This document shows positions 1-11,331 of a DNA stretch of 64,000 nt, piece after piece. The notes beneath the pieces were generated by a model that did no database searches, had not been told where the DNA came from, and worked only from the letters and a program-made list of their open reading frames with translations. Within the stretch, counting starts at the first letter, position 1, and each line of letters begins with the position of its first letter. Location: assembly GCA_902577875.1 (NCBI GenBank), contig CACHAX010000001.1, positions 1 through 64,000 on the forward strand, given 5' to 3'. Both the position numbers and the translations under genes were made by a program. The DNA comes from an uncultured Pelagibacteraceae bacterium. Lineage in GTDB: Bacteria > Pseudomonadota > Alphaproteobacteria > Pelagibacterales > Pelagibacteraceae.

Positions 1-2
1 TG

Positions 3-1190
3 TTACCAGTTAAACTACCTGAAAATGTTAATTTAAATAGCAAAGGTAATCCATTAGATAATCAAAAAGATTGGAAAGAAATCTCAATAGATGGAAAAAA
101 ATATACTAGAGAAACAGACACATTAGACACTTTTGTATGCTCATCTTGGTATTACCTAAGATTTTGCTCACCGAAAGAAGGTGGCTATGGTTTTAAAAAA
201 GAGGATATTGACTATTGGATGCCAGTTGATCAATATATAGGAGGAGTTGAACATGCAATATTACACTTACTTTATTCAAGATTCTTTATGAGAGCCATAA
301 ATTATAATAATCAAAATTTTAATATTAAGGAACCATTTCAAAGCTTATTCACACAAGGAATGGTGTGTCATGAAACTTATAAAGATAAAAATAATAATTG
401 GTTAAGTCCTGATCAGGTTGAAAAAATTAACAATACTTATTTTATTAAAGGAAAAAAAAATGAAATTGTAAAAGTGGGACCATCCGAGTCAATGTCAAAG
501 TCTAAAAAAAATGTAATTGATCCTGAGTTAATTATTAATAATTACGGAGCAGACTCTGTAAGATTATTTATTTTATCTGATAGCCCCCCAGAAAAAGATG
601 TACAATGGTCTGAGCAAGGTATGGTATCTTCATATAAGTTTATTCAAAAATTGTGGATATTACACAACGAAATTAAGTCAAAATTAAAAAACGAAAATAA
701 AATAAATTTTGACGAGGAAATTGAGAGGTTCACTAACCAGACAATTGCAAAAATAACCTTCAATTTGGAAAAATTTAATTACAATGTAATTATCGCAAAT
801 ATGTACCAAACCTATAATTATTTTTTTGATTATATGAAGAAAAATCAAAATATTAAAAACCTTGAGGAAAACTATAAAAAAATATTAATTTGTTTTTTAC
901 CTGTAATTCCTCATTTTGCTAATGAATGTCTTTTGGAATTAAATGTTAAAAGCAAATTTTCGTGGCCTCAATACAATGAAAGTTATATAGAAAATGATAA
1001 AATCAATATAGTAATTCAGATAAATGGAAAAAAAAGGGCTATTCTGAATGCAAATAAAGGAATTGAAGAAGACGAGGTAATTAAAATTATTAAAAAAGAG
1101 AAAATTGCAGAAAAGTATTTAATTATTAATAAAATAAAAAAAATAATTTTTGTTAAAGACAGATTATTGAATATTTTAATAGATGAATAA
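3..1190 (+). CDS. leuS: Leucyl-tRNA synthetase, C-terminal part (5' truncated by window edge)
   Basis: Frame is open from base 3 ([17 protein letters not shown]...[16 protein letters not shown]) before the listed ATG; KMSKSKKN-like motif ([13 protein letters not shown]) and anticodon-binding domain. Confidence 0.95.
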   Translation, partial: LPVKLPENVNLNSKGNPLDNQKDWKEISIDGKKYTRETDTLDTFVCSSWYYLRFCSPKEGGYGFKKEDIDYWMPVDQYIGGVEHAILHLLYSRFFMRAINYNNQNFNIKEPFQSLFTQGMVCHETYKDKNNNWLSPDQVEKINNTYFIKGKKNEIVKVGPSESMSKSKKNVIDPELIINNYGADSVRLFILSDSPPEKDVQWSEQGMVSSYKFIQKLWILHNEIKSKLKNENKINFDEEIERFTNQTIAKITFNLEKFNYNVIIANMYQTYNYFFDYMKKNQNIKNLEENYKKILICFLPVIPHFANECLLELNVKSKFSWPQYNESYIENDKINIVIQINGKKRAILNANKGIEEDEVIKIIKKEKIAEKYLIINKIKKIIFVKDRLLNILIDE

Positions 1191-1635
1191 AAGTATAGTT
1201 ATAATTTTAATATTCATTTTAATACAAGCTTGTTCTTATGAGCCATTACTAGCTAGTAAAAAATATGATTTTCAATTTATAGAAGTTTATTCAAATGGAA
1301 ATGAAAAAATAAATGAAATAATAAAAAATAATTTAGTAAGAAAAAAATCAGGTAATAAGAAATATGATATTAAATTTACAACAAAAAAAATAAAAGAAAT
1401 TGTATCTTCAAACCAAAAAGGAGACCCAACTATATATAAGTTAAAAATAGAAACATCTTATACAATATTAAAAAAAGGTAATGAAATATTCAATGGCAAA
1501 GCATCTAAGCAAACAATTTACAATAATATTAATGATAAATTTGAGTTGTTGCAGCATGAGGAAAATATAATTAATAACTTAGCTTCGAATATTTCGTCCG
1601 AAATTATTTTGTCAACCGTATCATTTTCAAAATGA
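1183..1635 (+). CDS. lptE: LPS-assembly lipoprotein LptE-like
   Basis: Lipobox-like N-terminus ([11 protein letters not shown]), size, and position between leuS and holA. Confidence 0.7.
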   Translation: MNKSIVIILIFILIQACSYEPLLASKKYDFQFIEVYSNGNEKINEIIKNNLVRKKSGNKKYDIKFTTKKIKEIVSSNQKGDPTIYKLKIETSYTILKKGNEIFNGKASKQTIYNNINDKFELLQHEENIINNLASNISSEIILSTVSFSK

Positions 1636-2609
1636 TTGTAAAAAGTTTTGATTTAAGCAAAAACAGTACACTCAAGTTTAATATCTTTTTATTTTATGGA
1701 AAAAATGAAGGCTTAAAAAGCGAGTTAATTTCAAATAACTTTCTAAATAAATTCAATGGTGTAATTAGTAAGTATGATGAAAGCGAATTTATAAATAATT
1801 ATGACAATATTATTTCACAGTTGTTAAATAAATCATTTTTTGAAGACAATAAAATTTTAATAATTTCACGTGTAAGTGACAAAGTGTTAAAATATGTACA
1901 ACAATTTGTTGATTATGATTTGAATAATGTAAAAATTATTTTAAAAAGTAGCATTCTTGATAAGCGATCAAAATTAAGAAATTTTGCAGAGAAAAGTAAT
2001 AAAACAATTATAATTCCTGTTTACGAGGATAGCGCAAAGGATTTATATAATTTAATTATAAATTTCTTGAATATAAACAAAATTAAAATGTCAAGAGAAG
2101 CTATAAATCTTTTAGTAAATAGATCAAGCGGAGATCGTAATAATTTAAAAATAGAGTTAGAAAAAATTTTGAATTATTCTATATCAAATAAAAGTGTTAG
2201 TTATGAAAATGTCCAAAAGATAAGTAATTTAGCAGAGAATTATAATGTCAATCAACTAGCCAATTATTACCTTTCTAAAAATACAAAAAATGTTGCTAAA
2301 ATTTTAAATGAAAATAATTATTCTGATGAAGACTGTTTATTAATAATTAAAACAATATTAAATAAATCAAAAAAACTCCTTGATATATTGCAGAGATACA
2401 AAGAAGAAAAAAACTTAGATTCAGTAATATCAGCAACTAAACCTGCTATTTTTTGGAAAGATAAAGAAAATGTAAAAATTCAAGTGAATAATTGGTTATT
2501 AAAAGATTTAAAAAACAAAATCTATGAGTTAAATGATATAGAATTTCTAGTTAAAAGTAATACAAGAAATTCATTGAATATAGTTTCTGACTTTATATTA
2601 AATTACTAA
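1632..2609 (+). CDS. holA: DNA polymerase III delta subunit
   Basis: HolA-like sequence (FYGKNEGLKSELI..., RSSGDRNNLKIELEKI) and leuS-lptE-holA order. Confidence 0.85.
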   Translation: MIVKSFDLSKNSTLKFNIFLFYGKNEGLKSELISNNFLNKFNGVISKYDESEFINNYDNIISQLLNKSFFEDNKILIISRVSDKVLKYVQQFVDYDLNNVKIILKSSILDKRSKLRNFAEKSNKTIIIPVYEDSAKDLYNLIINFLNINKIKMSREAINLLVNRSSGDRNNLKIELEKILNYSISNKSVSYENVQKISNLAENYNVNQLANYYLSKNTKNVAKILNENNYSDEDCLLIIKTILNKSKKLLDILQRYKEEKNLDSVISATKPAIFWKDKENVKIQVNNWLLKDLKNKIYELNDIEFLVKSNTRNSLNIVSDFILNY

Positions 2610-3457
2610 TAGTTTTTTTTAATAATGTTAACAAGTCTATCTAATTGATCTAGTTCTTTATACTCAAATACTATAGTTCCTGTATTATTTTTTTTGTTGT
2701 TTAATATTACTTTCATTCCTATTTTTTCTGATAATCTATTTTCAGTTTCAATTATATTTGGATCCTTTGTTTTATAAATTTTTTTCGAACCATTTTTGAG
2801 AATTTTGACTAAACTTTCAGCTTGTCTAACAGATAATTTATTTTTTATAATTTTCTCTGCTAAAAATAAAGCATTTTCAAGTCCAACAAGTATTTTTGCA
2901 TGTCCTTGAGAAATTTTGTTGTTTCTGATCATATCAATTATTTTTTCTGGCAAAGATAGCAATCTTAAAGAGTTTGCAATATGCGATCTGCTTTTTCCAA
3001 TAAATTGAGAAACTTTTCCTTGATCATATCCAAAATTTTCAATTAAGTTTCTATAACTTTCTGCTTCCTCGATAGCATTCAAATCTTTCCTTTGGACATT
3101 TTCTATAATTGCAAACTCTAATGATTTAAGATTATCAGCTTCAACTATCACTACTGGAACTTCATGGAGACCAGCTGATTGAGCAGCTTGCCACCTTCTT
3201 TCTCCAGCTATTAGCTCAAATTTATCATTATGATCATCTGATTTTCTGACTATCAATGGTTGAATTATTCCTCTCTCTTTAATTGAATTTGTTAAATCTT
3301 CTAAAGCTTCTCCTTCAAATAACTTTCTTGGCTGATTTTTATTTGGAACAATTAAACTTATAGATATTTTATCTTTTGATTTTTTAATATCACTGTCACC
3401 AATTAAAGATGAAAGACCTCTACCTAAACCTTTTTTACTCTTGAAAGGATTTATCAT
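2606..3457 (-). CDS. parB: Chromosome partitioning protein ParB
   Basis: KKGLGRGLSSLIGD N-terminus, NQPRKLFEGEALEDLTNSIKERGIIQPLIVR, GERRWQAA; next to parA. Confidence 0.97.
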   Translation of the reverse strand: MINPFKSKKGLGRGLSSLIGDSDIKKSKDKISISLIVPNKNQPRKLFEGEALEDLTNSIKERGIIQPLIVRKSDDHNDKFELIAGERRWQAAQSAGLHEVPVVIVEADNLKSLEFAIIENVQRKDLNAIEEAESYRNLIENFGYDQGKVSQFIGKSRSHIANSLRLLSLPEKIIDMIRNNKISQGHAKILVGLENALFLAEKIIKNKLSVRQAESLVKILKNGSKKIYKTKDPNIIETENRLSEKIGMKVILNNKKNNTGTIVFEYKELDQLDRLVNIIKKNY

Positions 3458-4254
3458 GCTGCACTTTCCACTTGTTTATCTTGTTCTAAAAATTCTTCAG
3501 TAAATTTAAAATAGGCTTTACTACCAGGGCAAATTTTATCGTACAGTAAAACTGGTACACCGTGTGACGGAGCTTCTGATAATCTGACATTCCTGGGTAC
3601 AGCAGTCCTGTAAACTTTATTTTTAAAATAGTTTCTTGCCTCCAATTCTACCTGACCTGAAAGCTTATTTCTTTTATCGAACATAGTTAGAAGTATACCT
3701 CTTATAGTCAATGAAGGATTTAAATTAGATTTTATCCTTTCAATAGTTTTGAGAAGCTGGGTCAGGCCCTCTAATGCAAAAAATTCTGTTTGTAGCGGTA
3801 CCACTAATGCATGAGATGCTACTAGAGCCATAATTGTCAATAAGCTTAGCGATGGTGGACAATCAATGAGTATATAATCGTATGAAGCTCTAGAATCATT
3901 TAAAATAAGGCTTAATTCATCTTTCAATTTAAAGGCTCTTCGGCTATCACCTGCAGTCTCCACCTCAAGGCCTGACAGATCTACGTTTGAAGTAATTATA
4001 TCTAGATTTGTAAAGCTTGTTGACTTTATAACCTCTGGAATTTTATCATTTCCATTTAGAACGCTGTAAATTGTTTTATCTGATCCGTGAGAATTTTGTA
4101 AACCAAGACCAGTCGTTGCATTTCCTTGAGGATCGAGGTCTATTACAAGAATTTTTTTTCCTTTCATGGACAATCCAGCTGCTAAATTAATTACAGTAGT
4201 TGTCTTACCAACCCCTCCTTTTTGATTGATTACTGAAATAATTTTTTTATCCAA
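3454..4254 (-). CDS. parA: Chromosome partitioning ATPase ParA
   Basis: Deviant Walker A NQKGGVGKTTTVINLA; DLDPQGNATTGLG. Confidence 0.98.
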   Translation of the reverse strand: MDKKIISVINQKGGVGKTTTVINLAAGLSMKGKKILVIDLDPQGNATTGLGLQNSHGSDKTIYSVLNGNDKIPEVIKSTSFTNLDIITSNVDLSGLEVETAGDSRRAFKLKDELSLILNDSRASYDYILIDCPPSLSLLTIMALVASHALVVPLQTEFFALEGLTQLLKTIERIKSNLNPSLTIRGILLTMFDKRNKLSGQVELEARNYFKNKVYRTAVPRNVRLSEAPSHGVPVLLYDKICPGSKAYFKFTEEFLEQDKQVESAA

Positions 4255-4332
4255 GATTAGGACCCGATATATTTTTTTTTATTAAATTTTTAAACATAAA
4301 CCAATTTTTTAGAACAATCTCATCTTTGAATT

Positions 4333-4992
4333 TTAAATAAATTTATTCTTAACATTTTTTTCCCTAAGATTTGCAATTTTTACAATCATTGACTCGTCAC
4401 TTGTTAAACTTTTTTTTTCTTCATAATCAAATATCCAAAACTTTAGAGCATCATCTAAAATTTTTTTTCCACTTTTCCCTAAATATAGAATTATATATTT
4501 AAAATTTTTAAAATTAGATTGTGCTATTTTAAAAATTATTGGCAAAGGTTTAAAAGCTCTTGAGATAATGACATCAGTACTTAATTCTCTTTCGTCAAAA
4601 ATGTTTTTTTGATGAATTTCTGAATTCAAAGTAAATTTTTTTACCATATCTTTTAAAAAAACACTCTTATGGTAGCTTTTTTCATAAAAAATTATTTTAA
4701 ATAATGGGTTTTTTGGTTTCATCAAAATTCCTAAAACTACACCTGGTAGTCCGGCTCCAGAGCCAAGATCAGTGCAAACATTTATATCATTTTCATTAAT
4801 AAAATCAATAGTTTGTGCACAGTCTTCTATATGCCTAATTTTTATAGATTTTTCTGTACTTTTACTTATCAAATTTATGGATTTATTCTTTTTAATTATC
4901 TCTTTTGAATAATCCTCGAGTTCTTTAAATGTTTCACGTGGAACATTTAAATTTGCAATTTTATCTTTTTTTAAAAAATTCGAATCAATCAA
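4333..4992 (-). CDS. rsmG: 16S rRNA (guanine-N7) methyltransferase RsmG/GidB
   Basis: [18 protein letters not shown] motif; mnmG-rsmG-parA-parB synteny. Confidence 0.95.
   Translation of the reverse strand: MIDSNFLKKDKIANLNVPRETFKELEDYSKEIIKKNKSINLISKSTEKSIKIRHIEDCAQTIDFINENDINVCTDLGSGAGLPGVVLGILMKPKNPLFKIIFYEKSYHKSVFLKDMVKKFTLNSEIHQKNIFDERELSTDVIISRAFKPLPIIFKIAQSNFKNFKYIILYLGKSGKKILDDALKFWIFDYEEKKSLTSDESMIVKIANLREKNVKNKFI
4930..4945. promoter_or_regulatory. parS: parS-like ParB binding site (TGTTTCACGTGGAACA)
   Basis: 15/16 match to the widely conserved parS consensus TGTTTCACGTGAAACA; inside rsmG, adjacent to parAB. Confidence 0.88.
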
Positions 4993-6860
4993 GCTATATG
5001 CTTAATAGACTTTCTTTTAACGTGAGACAACAAAATATATACAGCTGCTGGAGTTATACCGTCAATCCTTAATGCTTGCCCCATGGTTTTTGGCTTAATT
5101 TCTTTAAATTTAGACTTTACTTCGTTTGATAATCCTGAAAAACTGTCATAATCGATATTTTCTGGTATAATAAGATTTTCATCTCTTTTAAATGCTAAAA
5201 TATCGGCCTTTTGTTTTTTTAAATAACCTTTATAGTGTGAATTTATTTCTAGCTGTTCGTCAATTTCACGTGAAACATACTTAATTTCAGGCCATATGTC
5301 TCTAATTTTACTCATATTTATCGAATTTTGACCCAAAACCTGATTTGCGGATCGACTTATTCCATCTTTAGCAATATTAACTCCAAATTTAGAGGCTTTT
5401 GAAGGAGTAATCGTCAAATTATCCATTTGAATATGAATTCTTGATAGATTAGTAAATTTTTCCTCAAATACTCTCTCTCTTTCTTTTAGGACTAATCCTA
5501 TATTTATACCTTTTTGTGTTAATCTTATATCTGCATTGTCTGATCTCAATGAAAGTCTATATTCAGCTCTAGATGTGAACATTCTATATGGTTCTGCAAC
5601 GCCTTTTGTAACAAGGTCGTCAATCATAACTCCAATATAAGCTTCAGACCTATCTAATATGAATGGCTCTTTTCCCTTAATAGTAAGTGCAGCATTAGTG
5701 CCAGCAATTAATCCTTGAGCGGCAGCTTCTTCATACCCTGTTGTTCCATTTATTTGACCAGCAAGATAAAGATTTTTAATTTTTTTGGTCTCTAAGGTTA
5801 AAAAAAGTTCCCTAGGGTCCACATAATCGTATTCAATAGCATATCCAGGCCTTAAAATTTTGACGTTTTCTAAACCATTGATTTTACTACATATTTCTGC
5901 TTGAATATCAGCTGGCAACGATGTTGAAATACCGTTTGGATATATTGTATAATCATCTAATCCTTCTGGCTCTAAAAAAATTTGATGCCTATTTTTGTCT
6001 GCAAATTTTTTTATCTTATCCTCTATTGAAGGACAGTATCTTGGCCCAACTCCTTTAATATTTCCAGAGTACATAGCGCTGCGCTTTATATTTTTTGATA
6101 TGATTTTATGAACTGCATCATTAGTGTATGTCATTCGACATGAAATTTGTTTATTAAAATTTTTTTTTGTTAAAAAGGAAAAAAAGTATGGAATTTCATC
6201 TGCGTGTTGTTCCTCTAAATTTTCAAAATTAATTGTTCGAGAATCAAGTCTTGGAGGAGTCCCAGTTTTTAATCTTCCTATTTTAAAATTATACTTCGCT
6301 AATTGTTCGCTTAAACCTGTTGAAGGCTTCTCATCAAATCTTCCAGCTGGAAATTTTTTTTCACCAATATGTATCAAGCCATTTAAAAATGTTCCGGTTG
6401 TTAGAATAATCTTAGAAGACTTAATCTCTTTACCTGATTGCGTTTTAAATCCTATTATATCATTTTTTACAAAATTAAATTGAATTACCGGATCGGAAAA
6501 AATGCTTAAATTACAGTAGTTTACAAGTTTTTTTTGCATAAATTTTTTATATAATGATCTATCACTTTGAGTTCTTGGCCCTCTTACTGCTGGACCTCTA
6601 CTCCGATTTAACAACCTGAATTGAATACCTGATTTATCTGCTACTTCTCCCATTAGTCCATCAAGTGCATCTATTTCTCTAACTAAGTGTCCTTTGCCTA
6701 GACCACCAATAGCTGGATTACAAGACATCTCTCCTATGGTGTCAAAATTATGAGTGAATAAAGCAGTATTAACTCCTAATCTAGCTGCTGCGGCTGCAGC
6801 TTCGCATCCAGCATGACCACCACCAATTATTACGACATCAAATGTTAATTCATTTTGCAT
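4989..6860 (-). CDS. mnmG: tRNA uridine-5-carboxymethylaminomethyl modification enzyme MnmG/GidA
   Basis: [39 protein letters not shown]. Confidence 0.98.
   Translation of the reverse strand: MQNELTFDVVIIGGGHAGCEAAAAAARLGVNTALFTHNFDTIGEMSCNPAIGGLGKGHLVREIDALDGLMGEVADKSGIQFRLLNRSRGPAVRGPRTQSDRSLYKKFMQKKLVNYCNLSIFSDPVIQFNFVKNDIIGFKTQSGKEIKSSKIILTTGTFLNGLIHIGEKKFPAGRFDEKPSTGLSEQLAKYNFKIGRLKTGTPPRLDSRTINFENLEEQHADEIPYFFSFLTKKNFNKQISCRMTYTNDAVHKIISKNIKRSAMYSGNIKGVGPRYCPSIEDKIKKFADKNRHQIFLEPEGLDDYTIYPNGISTSLPADIQAEICSKINGLENVKILRPGYAIEYDYVDPRELFLTLETKKIKNLYLAGQINGTTGYEEAAAQGLIAGTNAALTIKGKEPFILDRSEAYIGVMIDDLVTKGVAEPYRMFTSRAEYRLSLRSDNADIRLTQKGINIGLVLKERERVFEEKFTNLSRIHIQMDNLTITPSKASKFGVNIAKDGISRSANQVLGQNSINMSKIRDIWPEIKYVSREIDEQLEINSHYKGYLKKQKADILAFKRDENLIIPENIDYDSFSGLSNEVKSKFKEIKPKTMGQALRIDGITPAAVYILLSHVKRKSIKHIA
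5262..5277. promoter_or_regulatory. parS: Second parS-like site (AATTTCACGTGAAACA)
   Basis: 14/16 match to parS consensus with the full TTTCACGTGAAA core; inside mnmG. Confidence 0.78.
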
Positions 6861-6936
6861 GGTTATAACTTATTATTGATCTTAAAATTTACAAGAAAAC
6901 TGTTAAATATTTAAAAAAGACAAGCAATATCAATGA

Positions 6937-8268
6937 TTATTTGCCTATACAGAAATCATTGAAAATTGAGCCTAATATTTCTTCAACATCTACTTTTCCT
7001 ACTATCATGCCCAAATATCTGGTTGCTAACCTTAAATCCTCAGCAGCTTTATCAAAATCTTCTATATTTTTTTTTTCTTCAAAACTCTCTAAATGTTCAA
7101 CACACTTTACAAGGTTAATCCTGTGTCTTTCTCTTGTTATATAAATCTCTTCGGTTGAGATAAATTTATTTTTTAGATTTTCTTTGAGTATTTTAATCAA
7201 TTCATCTAAATTTTTTTCCTCTTTAATTGAAATGTAAATTGGATTATATTTTTTTATATCTTTACTAATTTTATCAAAAGCAAGATCGATCTTGTTTATA
7301 ACTAAAATTGCCTTATTAGATGAAAGTTCATTCAAAAATTTGCTAATATCAACGTTTTTAGGCTCTACGACGATTATAATTAAATCAGCATTTTCAGCTC
7401 TTTTTAAGGCTAATTTTATTCCTTTTTTTTCAATTTCATCTTTCGAGTCTCTTATACCAGCGGTATCGGATAATATGACTGGAAAACCATCCAAATTTAA
7501 ATGTGCTTCTATAACATCTCTAGTTGTTCCTGCAATTTCTGAGACTATTGCAATGTCTTTTCTAGATAAATAATTCAGTAACGATGACTTGCCAACATTG
7601 GTTGGTCCAACTATTGCAATTTTAAATCCTTCTCTAATTCTTTCTCCTACTCTTCCATCATTTAAAATTAACTTAATTTCCTCTTTAATACTTTTTAACT
7701 CCAAATAAATGTTTTTTAAAATATCGACAGGCAAATCATCCTCAGGAAAGTCAATTTTTGCCTCAACATTAGATAAAATTTTTAATAGCCTTTTTCTGAG
7801 TGAAGTAAATTTATCTGAACTTTTACCAGACATAACTTTTATCGCTTGTTGCCTTTGAATTTCTGTCTCTGATGATATTAAATCTGATATGCTTTCTGCT
7901 TTAAGTAAATTTATTTTACCATTTTGAAATGCAATTTTGGTGAATTCTCCTGGTTCAGCCATTCTACATCCCTCAACACATGATATAGATGAATGCATAG
8001 CATCAATTACAGCCTTACTACCATGAACATGAAATTCAGCCATGTCTTCACCCGTGTAGCTCTCGGGCCCTGGAAACCATAATAAAATTCCCTCATCTAT
8101 TAAAATCTTAGTTCTAGGATTAATAAATTTTCTCAAACTAGCTACTTTAGGCGCGGGAATGGGTGAAAAAGTGATATATTCCAACACTTTTTTTGTATCT
8201 GGGCCTGAAACTCTTATCACTGCAATACCAGATAATCCTGGACCAGAAGAAAGAGCATATATAGTCAT
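6937..8268 (-). CDS. mnmE: tRNA modification GTPase MnmE/TrmE
   Basis: GPTNVGKSSLLNYLSRKDIAIVSEIAGTTRDV; C-terminal FCIGK. Confidence 0.98.
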   Translation of the reverse strand: MTIYALSSGPGLSGIAVIRVSGPDTKKVLEYITFSPIPAPKVASLRKFINPRTKILIDEGILLWFPGPESYTGEDMAEFHVHGSKAVIDAMHSSISCVEGCRMAEPGEFTKIAFQNGKINLLKAESISDLISSETEIQRQQAIKVMSGKSSDKFTSLRKRLLKILSNVEAKIDFPEDDLPVDILKNIYLELKSIKEEIKLILNDGRVGERIREGFKIAIVGPTNVGKSSLLNYLSRKDIAIVSEIAGTTRDVIEAHLNLDGFPVILSDTAGIRDSKDEIEKKGIKLALKRAENADLIIIVVEPKNVDISKFLNELSSNKAILVINKIDLAFDKISKDIKKYNPIYISIKEEKNLDELIKILKENLKNKFISTEEIYITRERHRINLVKCVEHLESFEEKKNIEDFDKAAEDLRLATRYLGMIVGKVDVEEILGSIFNDFCIGK

Positions 8269-8310
8269 TTTATTATAGCTACAATATGAATTTAATATAA
8301 AAATAATTCA

Positions 8311-9129
8311 ATGATTATCTGGCTAGCTTCTTATCCGAAAAGTGGAAATACATGGGTTAGATCGATTATATCCTCTTTGATTTACACAAAAGATGGAATA
8401 TTTGACATGAAAATATTGTCTCAAATTCCACAATTCCCAAAAATATCTCAATTCAAAGATTTTTCATCAAAATTAGATGATATTCACATTTTAAAAAAAT
8501 ATTGGATTAAAGCACAGGAAAAAATTAATTTAGACAATAAATTATATTTTTTTAAAACCCACAATGCAAATATAAAGATAGATACTTATCCCTTTACCAA
8601 TAATAAAAATACTGCTGGGACAATCTATATCGTAAGAGATCCAAGGAATATTATTAACTCTTTAGGAAATCATTTTGATTTATCACAAGAAGAGGCCAGA
8701 AACTTTTTATTTTCAAAAGAAATTTTAAGTGAAAAAAATAAAGATAATAATAAAATTTTGACATTAGTTGGAACATGGGAAGAGCACTACAATTCTTGGA
8801 CAATGAATAATGATAACTTGTTGCTAATTAAATATGAAGATCTTATAAATAATATTGAAGTAGAAGTTTTGAAGATTGTAAAATTTATACTTAAATATGC
8901 AAAGATAAGTATAAATAATGAAAAAATAAGAAATGTAATTGAAACTACAAATTTTAAAAGTCTTAGAAAGATGGAAGATATGGGTCAATTTAAAGAATAC
9001 AGAAATAAAGATTTTAAATTTTTTAACAAGGGCCCTGATAATAAATGGGAGGACAATTTAAATAAAAATATCAGAGAAGAAATTGAAAACAAATATAAGA
9101 TTTCTATGAAAAAGTTAGGTTACTTGTAA
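8311..9129 (+). CDS. Sulfotransferase-domain protein (copy 1 of tandem pair)
   Basis: PAPS 5'-phosphosulfate loop SYPKSGNTWVRS and 3'-phosphate motif IYIVRDPRNIINS. Confidence 0.9.
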   Translation: MIIWLASYPKSGNTWVRSIISSLIYTKDGIFDMKILSQIPQFPKISQFKDFSSKLDDIHILKKYWIKAQEKINLDNKLYFFKTHNANIKIDTYPFTNNKNTAGTIYIVRDPRNIINSLGNHFDLSQEEARNFLFSKEILSEKNKDNNKILTLVGTWEEHYNSWTMNNDNLLLIKYEDLINNIEVEVLKIVKFILKYAKISINNEKIRNVIETTNFKSLRKMEDMGQFKEYRNKDFKFFNKGPDNKWEDNLNKNIREEIENKYKISMKKLGYL

Positions 9130-9131
9130 TT

Positions 9132-9971
9132 ATGATAATATGGATTGCGTCCTATCCAAAAAGTGGAAATACTTGGGTTAGATCTTTTTTATCTGCTTAT
9201 TACTACTCAAAAAAAGGTGAGTTTGATTTTGAATTACTTAATAATATTAAGCAATTTCCAAGTAGAGAATTTTTTGACAAAAAGTTAAAAAGTGTTGAAG
9301 ATGCATCTGATAATTGGCTAATTGCACAAAAAAAGATATGTGATAGAAATAAATTTTGCTTTCTAAAAACACATAACGTTTTTGGTGCATATAAAGGAAA
9401 AAGTTTTACTACTCCAAAATATACATTTGGTTCAATATATATAGTTAGGGATCCTAGAAACGTTCTTACTTCCTTGATGAATCATTATTCACTTAACGAA
9501 TATGAGGCATTAAAAATGATAAATAGCACATATAGGAATTTGAGAGATAAAAGTGATGATGAAGATTACTCAAACTATTCTTTTATTAGCTCTTGGTCTA
9601 ATAATTATAAATCATGGAAATTATCAAATAATATTAAAACACTACTCATAAAATATGAAGATTTACAAAGCAATAGAGAGAATACTTTTTTAAAAATAGT
9701 GGACTTTACAAATAAACTCATAAAAAATAATAGAAGTGTTGATATAAAAAAATTTGAAATGTCTATAAAAACAACAAACTTTGATGTTTTAAAAAAAAAG
9801 GAGGAGAAAGAGGGTTTTTATGAAGCTATTTACTCTGATAAAGAAAAAAAACATAAATCTTTTTTTAATTTAGGTATTAAAAATAATTACAGAAAACTTT
9901 TAAAAGAAGAGACTTTAGCTGAAATAGAAAAAGTTTTTTGTAAAGAAATGAGTGAGCTTGGTTATTTATAA
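9132..9971 (+). CDS. Sulfotransferase-domain protein (copy 2 of tandem pair)
   Basis: SYPKSGNTWVRSF and IYIVRDPRNVLTS; similar to the upstream ORF over its length. Confidence 0.9.
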   Translation: MIIWIASYPKSGNTWVRSFLSAYYYSKKGEFDFELLNNIKQFPSREFFDKKLKSVEDASDNWLIAQKKICDRNKFCFLKTHNVFGAYKGKSFTTPKYTFGSIYIVRDPRNVLTSLMNHYSLNEYEALKMINSTYRNLRDKSDDEDYSNYSFISSWSNNYKSWKLSNNIKTLLIKYEDLQSNRENTFLKIVDFTNKLIKNNRSVDIKKFEMSIKTTNFDVLKKKEEKEGFYEAIYSDKEKKHKSFFNLGIKNNYRKLLKEETLAEIEKVFCKEMSELGYL

Positions 9972-9972
9972 A

Positions 9973-11244
9973 TCAAGATGGTTTATTCATTGAATTGAAA
10001 AAATCCGAATTATTTTTCGTGTCTTTCAATTTAGAATTAATGAACTCTATCGCATCCATAGAACCCATTGGAGCAATTATTCTTCTTAAAACATTCATTT
10101 TTTGAAGATCATTTTTTTCAAATATTAACTCTTCACGTCTTGTTCCAGATTTAGTTATATCAATTGCTGGAAATATTCTCTTTTCAGAAATCTTTCTATC
10201 TAGTATAGTTTCACTATTTCCTGTTCCTTTAAACTCTTCAAATATTACCTCGTCCATTCTGCTTCCAGTATCAATAAGAGCTGTAGCAATAATTGTTAAG
10301 GATCCACCCTCTTCTATGTTTCTTGCTGCCCCAAAAAATCTTTTTGGTCTTTGTAGTGCATTTGCATCTACACCACCTGTCAATACTTTTCCAGAACTTG
10401 GTACAACAGCATTATAAGCTCTTCCTAATCTTGTTATAGAGTCTAAAAGTATTACAACATCTTTTTTATGTTCGGTTAATCTTTTTGCTTTTTCAATTAC
10501 CATTTCAGCAACAGCAACATGTCTTTGAGCAGGTTCATCAAAAGTTGAACTAATAACCTCTCCTTTTACAGTTCTTTGCATATCTGTTACCTCTTCAGGT
10601 CTTTCATCAATTAATAAAACCATTAGGTAACATTCAGGATGATTTGCAGTTATTGAATTTGCAATACTTTGTAAAATCATAGTTTTGCCTGCTTTAGGCG
10701 GTGAAATTATTAATGATCTTTGACCTTTGCCAATAGGACTTACTAAATCAATTAATCTCGGTGTTAAATCGATTTTTTTTTCAACCTTGTTGGTTTCTAC
10801 TTCCATTACTAATTGTTTATTTGGATACAACGGGGTTAAATTATCGAAAGCTATTTTATGTTTAAATTTATCAGTCTCTTCGAAATTAATTTTGCTGACT
10901 TGTAACAATGCAAAATATCTTTCACCCTCTTTTGGAGCTCTAATTGGTCCTTCAACAGTGTCCCCTGTTCTTAATCCAAATCTTCTTATCTGATTTGGAC
11001 TTACATAAATATCATCTGCACCAGGTAAATAATTTGACTCTATTGCTCTGAGAAAACCAAATCCATCTTGAAGTAATTGAAGCACTCCACCACCAGTGAT
11101 TTCCTCTCCTTTTTCTGCTAATTTTTTTAATATTGCAAAATAGATTTCCTGTCTTCTTAGGGTGCTAGCGTTTTCAATGCCTAAATTTTCTGCTTCACTA
11201 ATAAGTTTTTCTGAGCTTTTTTCTTTTAATTCTTGAATATTCAT
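9973..11244 (-). CDS. rho: Transcription termination factor Rho
   Basis: [21 protein letters not shown] Walker [26 protein letters not shown]. Confidence 0.98.
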   Translation of the reverse strand: MNIQELKEKSSEKLISEAENLGIENASTLRRQEIYFAILKKLAEKGEEITGGGVLQLLQDGFGFLRAIESNYLPGADDIYVSPNQIRRFGLRTGDTVEGPIRAPKEGERYFALLQVSKINFEETDKFKHKIAFDNLTPLYPNKQLVMEVETNKVEKKIDLTPRLIDLVSPIGKGQRSLIISPPKAGKTMILQSIANSITANHPECYLMVLLIDERPEEVTDMQRTVKGEVISSTFDEPAQRHVAVAEMVIEKAKRLTEHKKDVVILLDSITRLGRAYNAVVPSSGKVLTGGVDANALQRPKRFFGAARNIEEGGSLTIIATALIDTGSRMDEVIFEEFKGTGNSETILDRKISEKRIFPAIDITKSGTRREELIFEKNDLQKMNVLRRIIAPMGSMDAIEFINSKLKDTKNNSDFFNSMNKPS

Positions 11245-11331
11245 AATATGGGGAGTTTGTTTTTAGATAACTATAATATAGTTAAGTGTTTTACGATTTC
11301 AACCCTAGATTATTCGAAAATCTCCTAAAAT

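Noticed and set aside
1862-1877. AATTTCACGTGTAAGT in holA as a third parS
   Set aside because: About 5 mismatches to consensus; the right half-site is degraded.
6124-6483. Plus-strand ORF antisense to mnmG (and similar ORFs at 6941, 7292, 10727, 28988, 41614, 43861, 53135, 54718, 60099, 60825)
   Set aside because: Shadow ORFs opposite strongly recognised genes; no recognisable domain.
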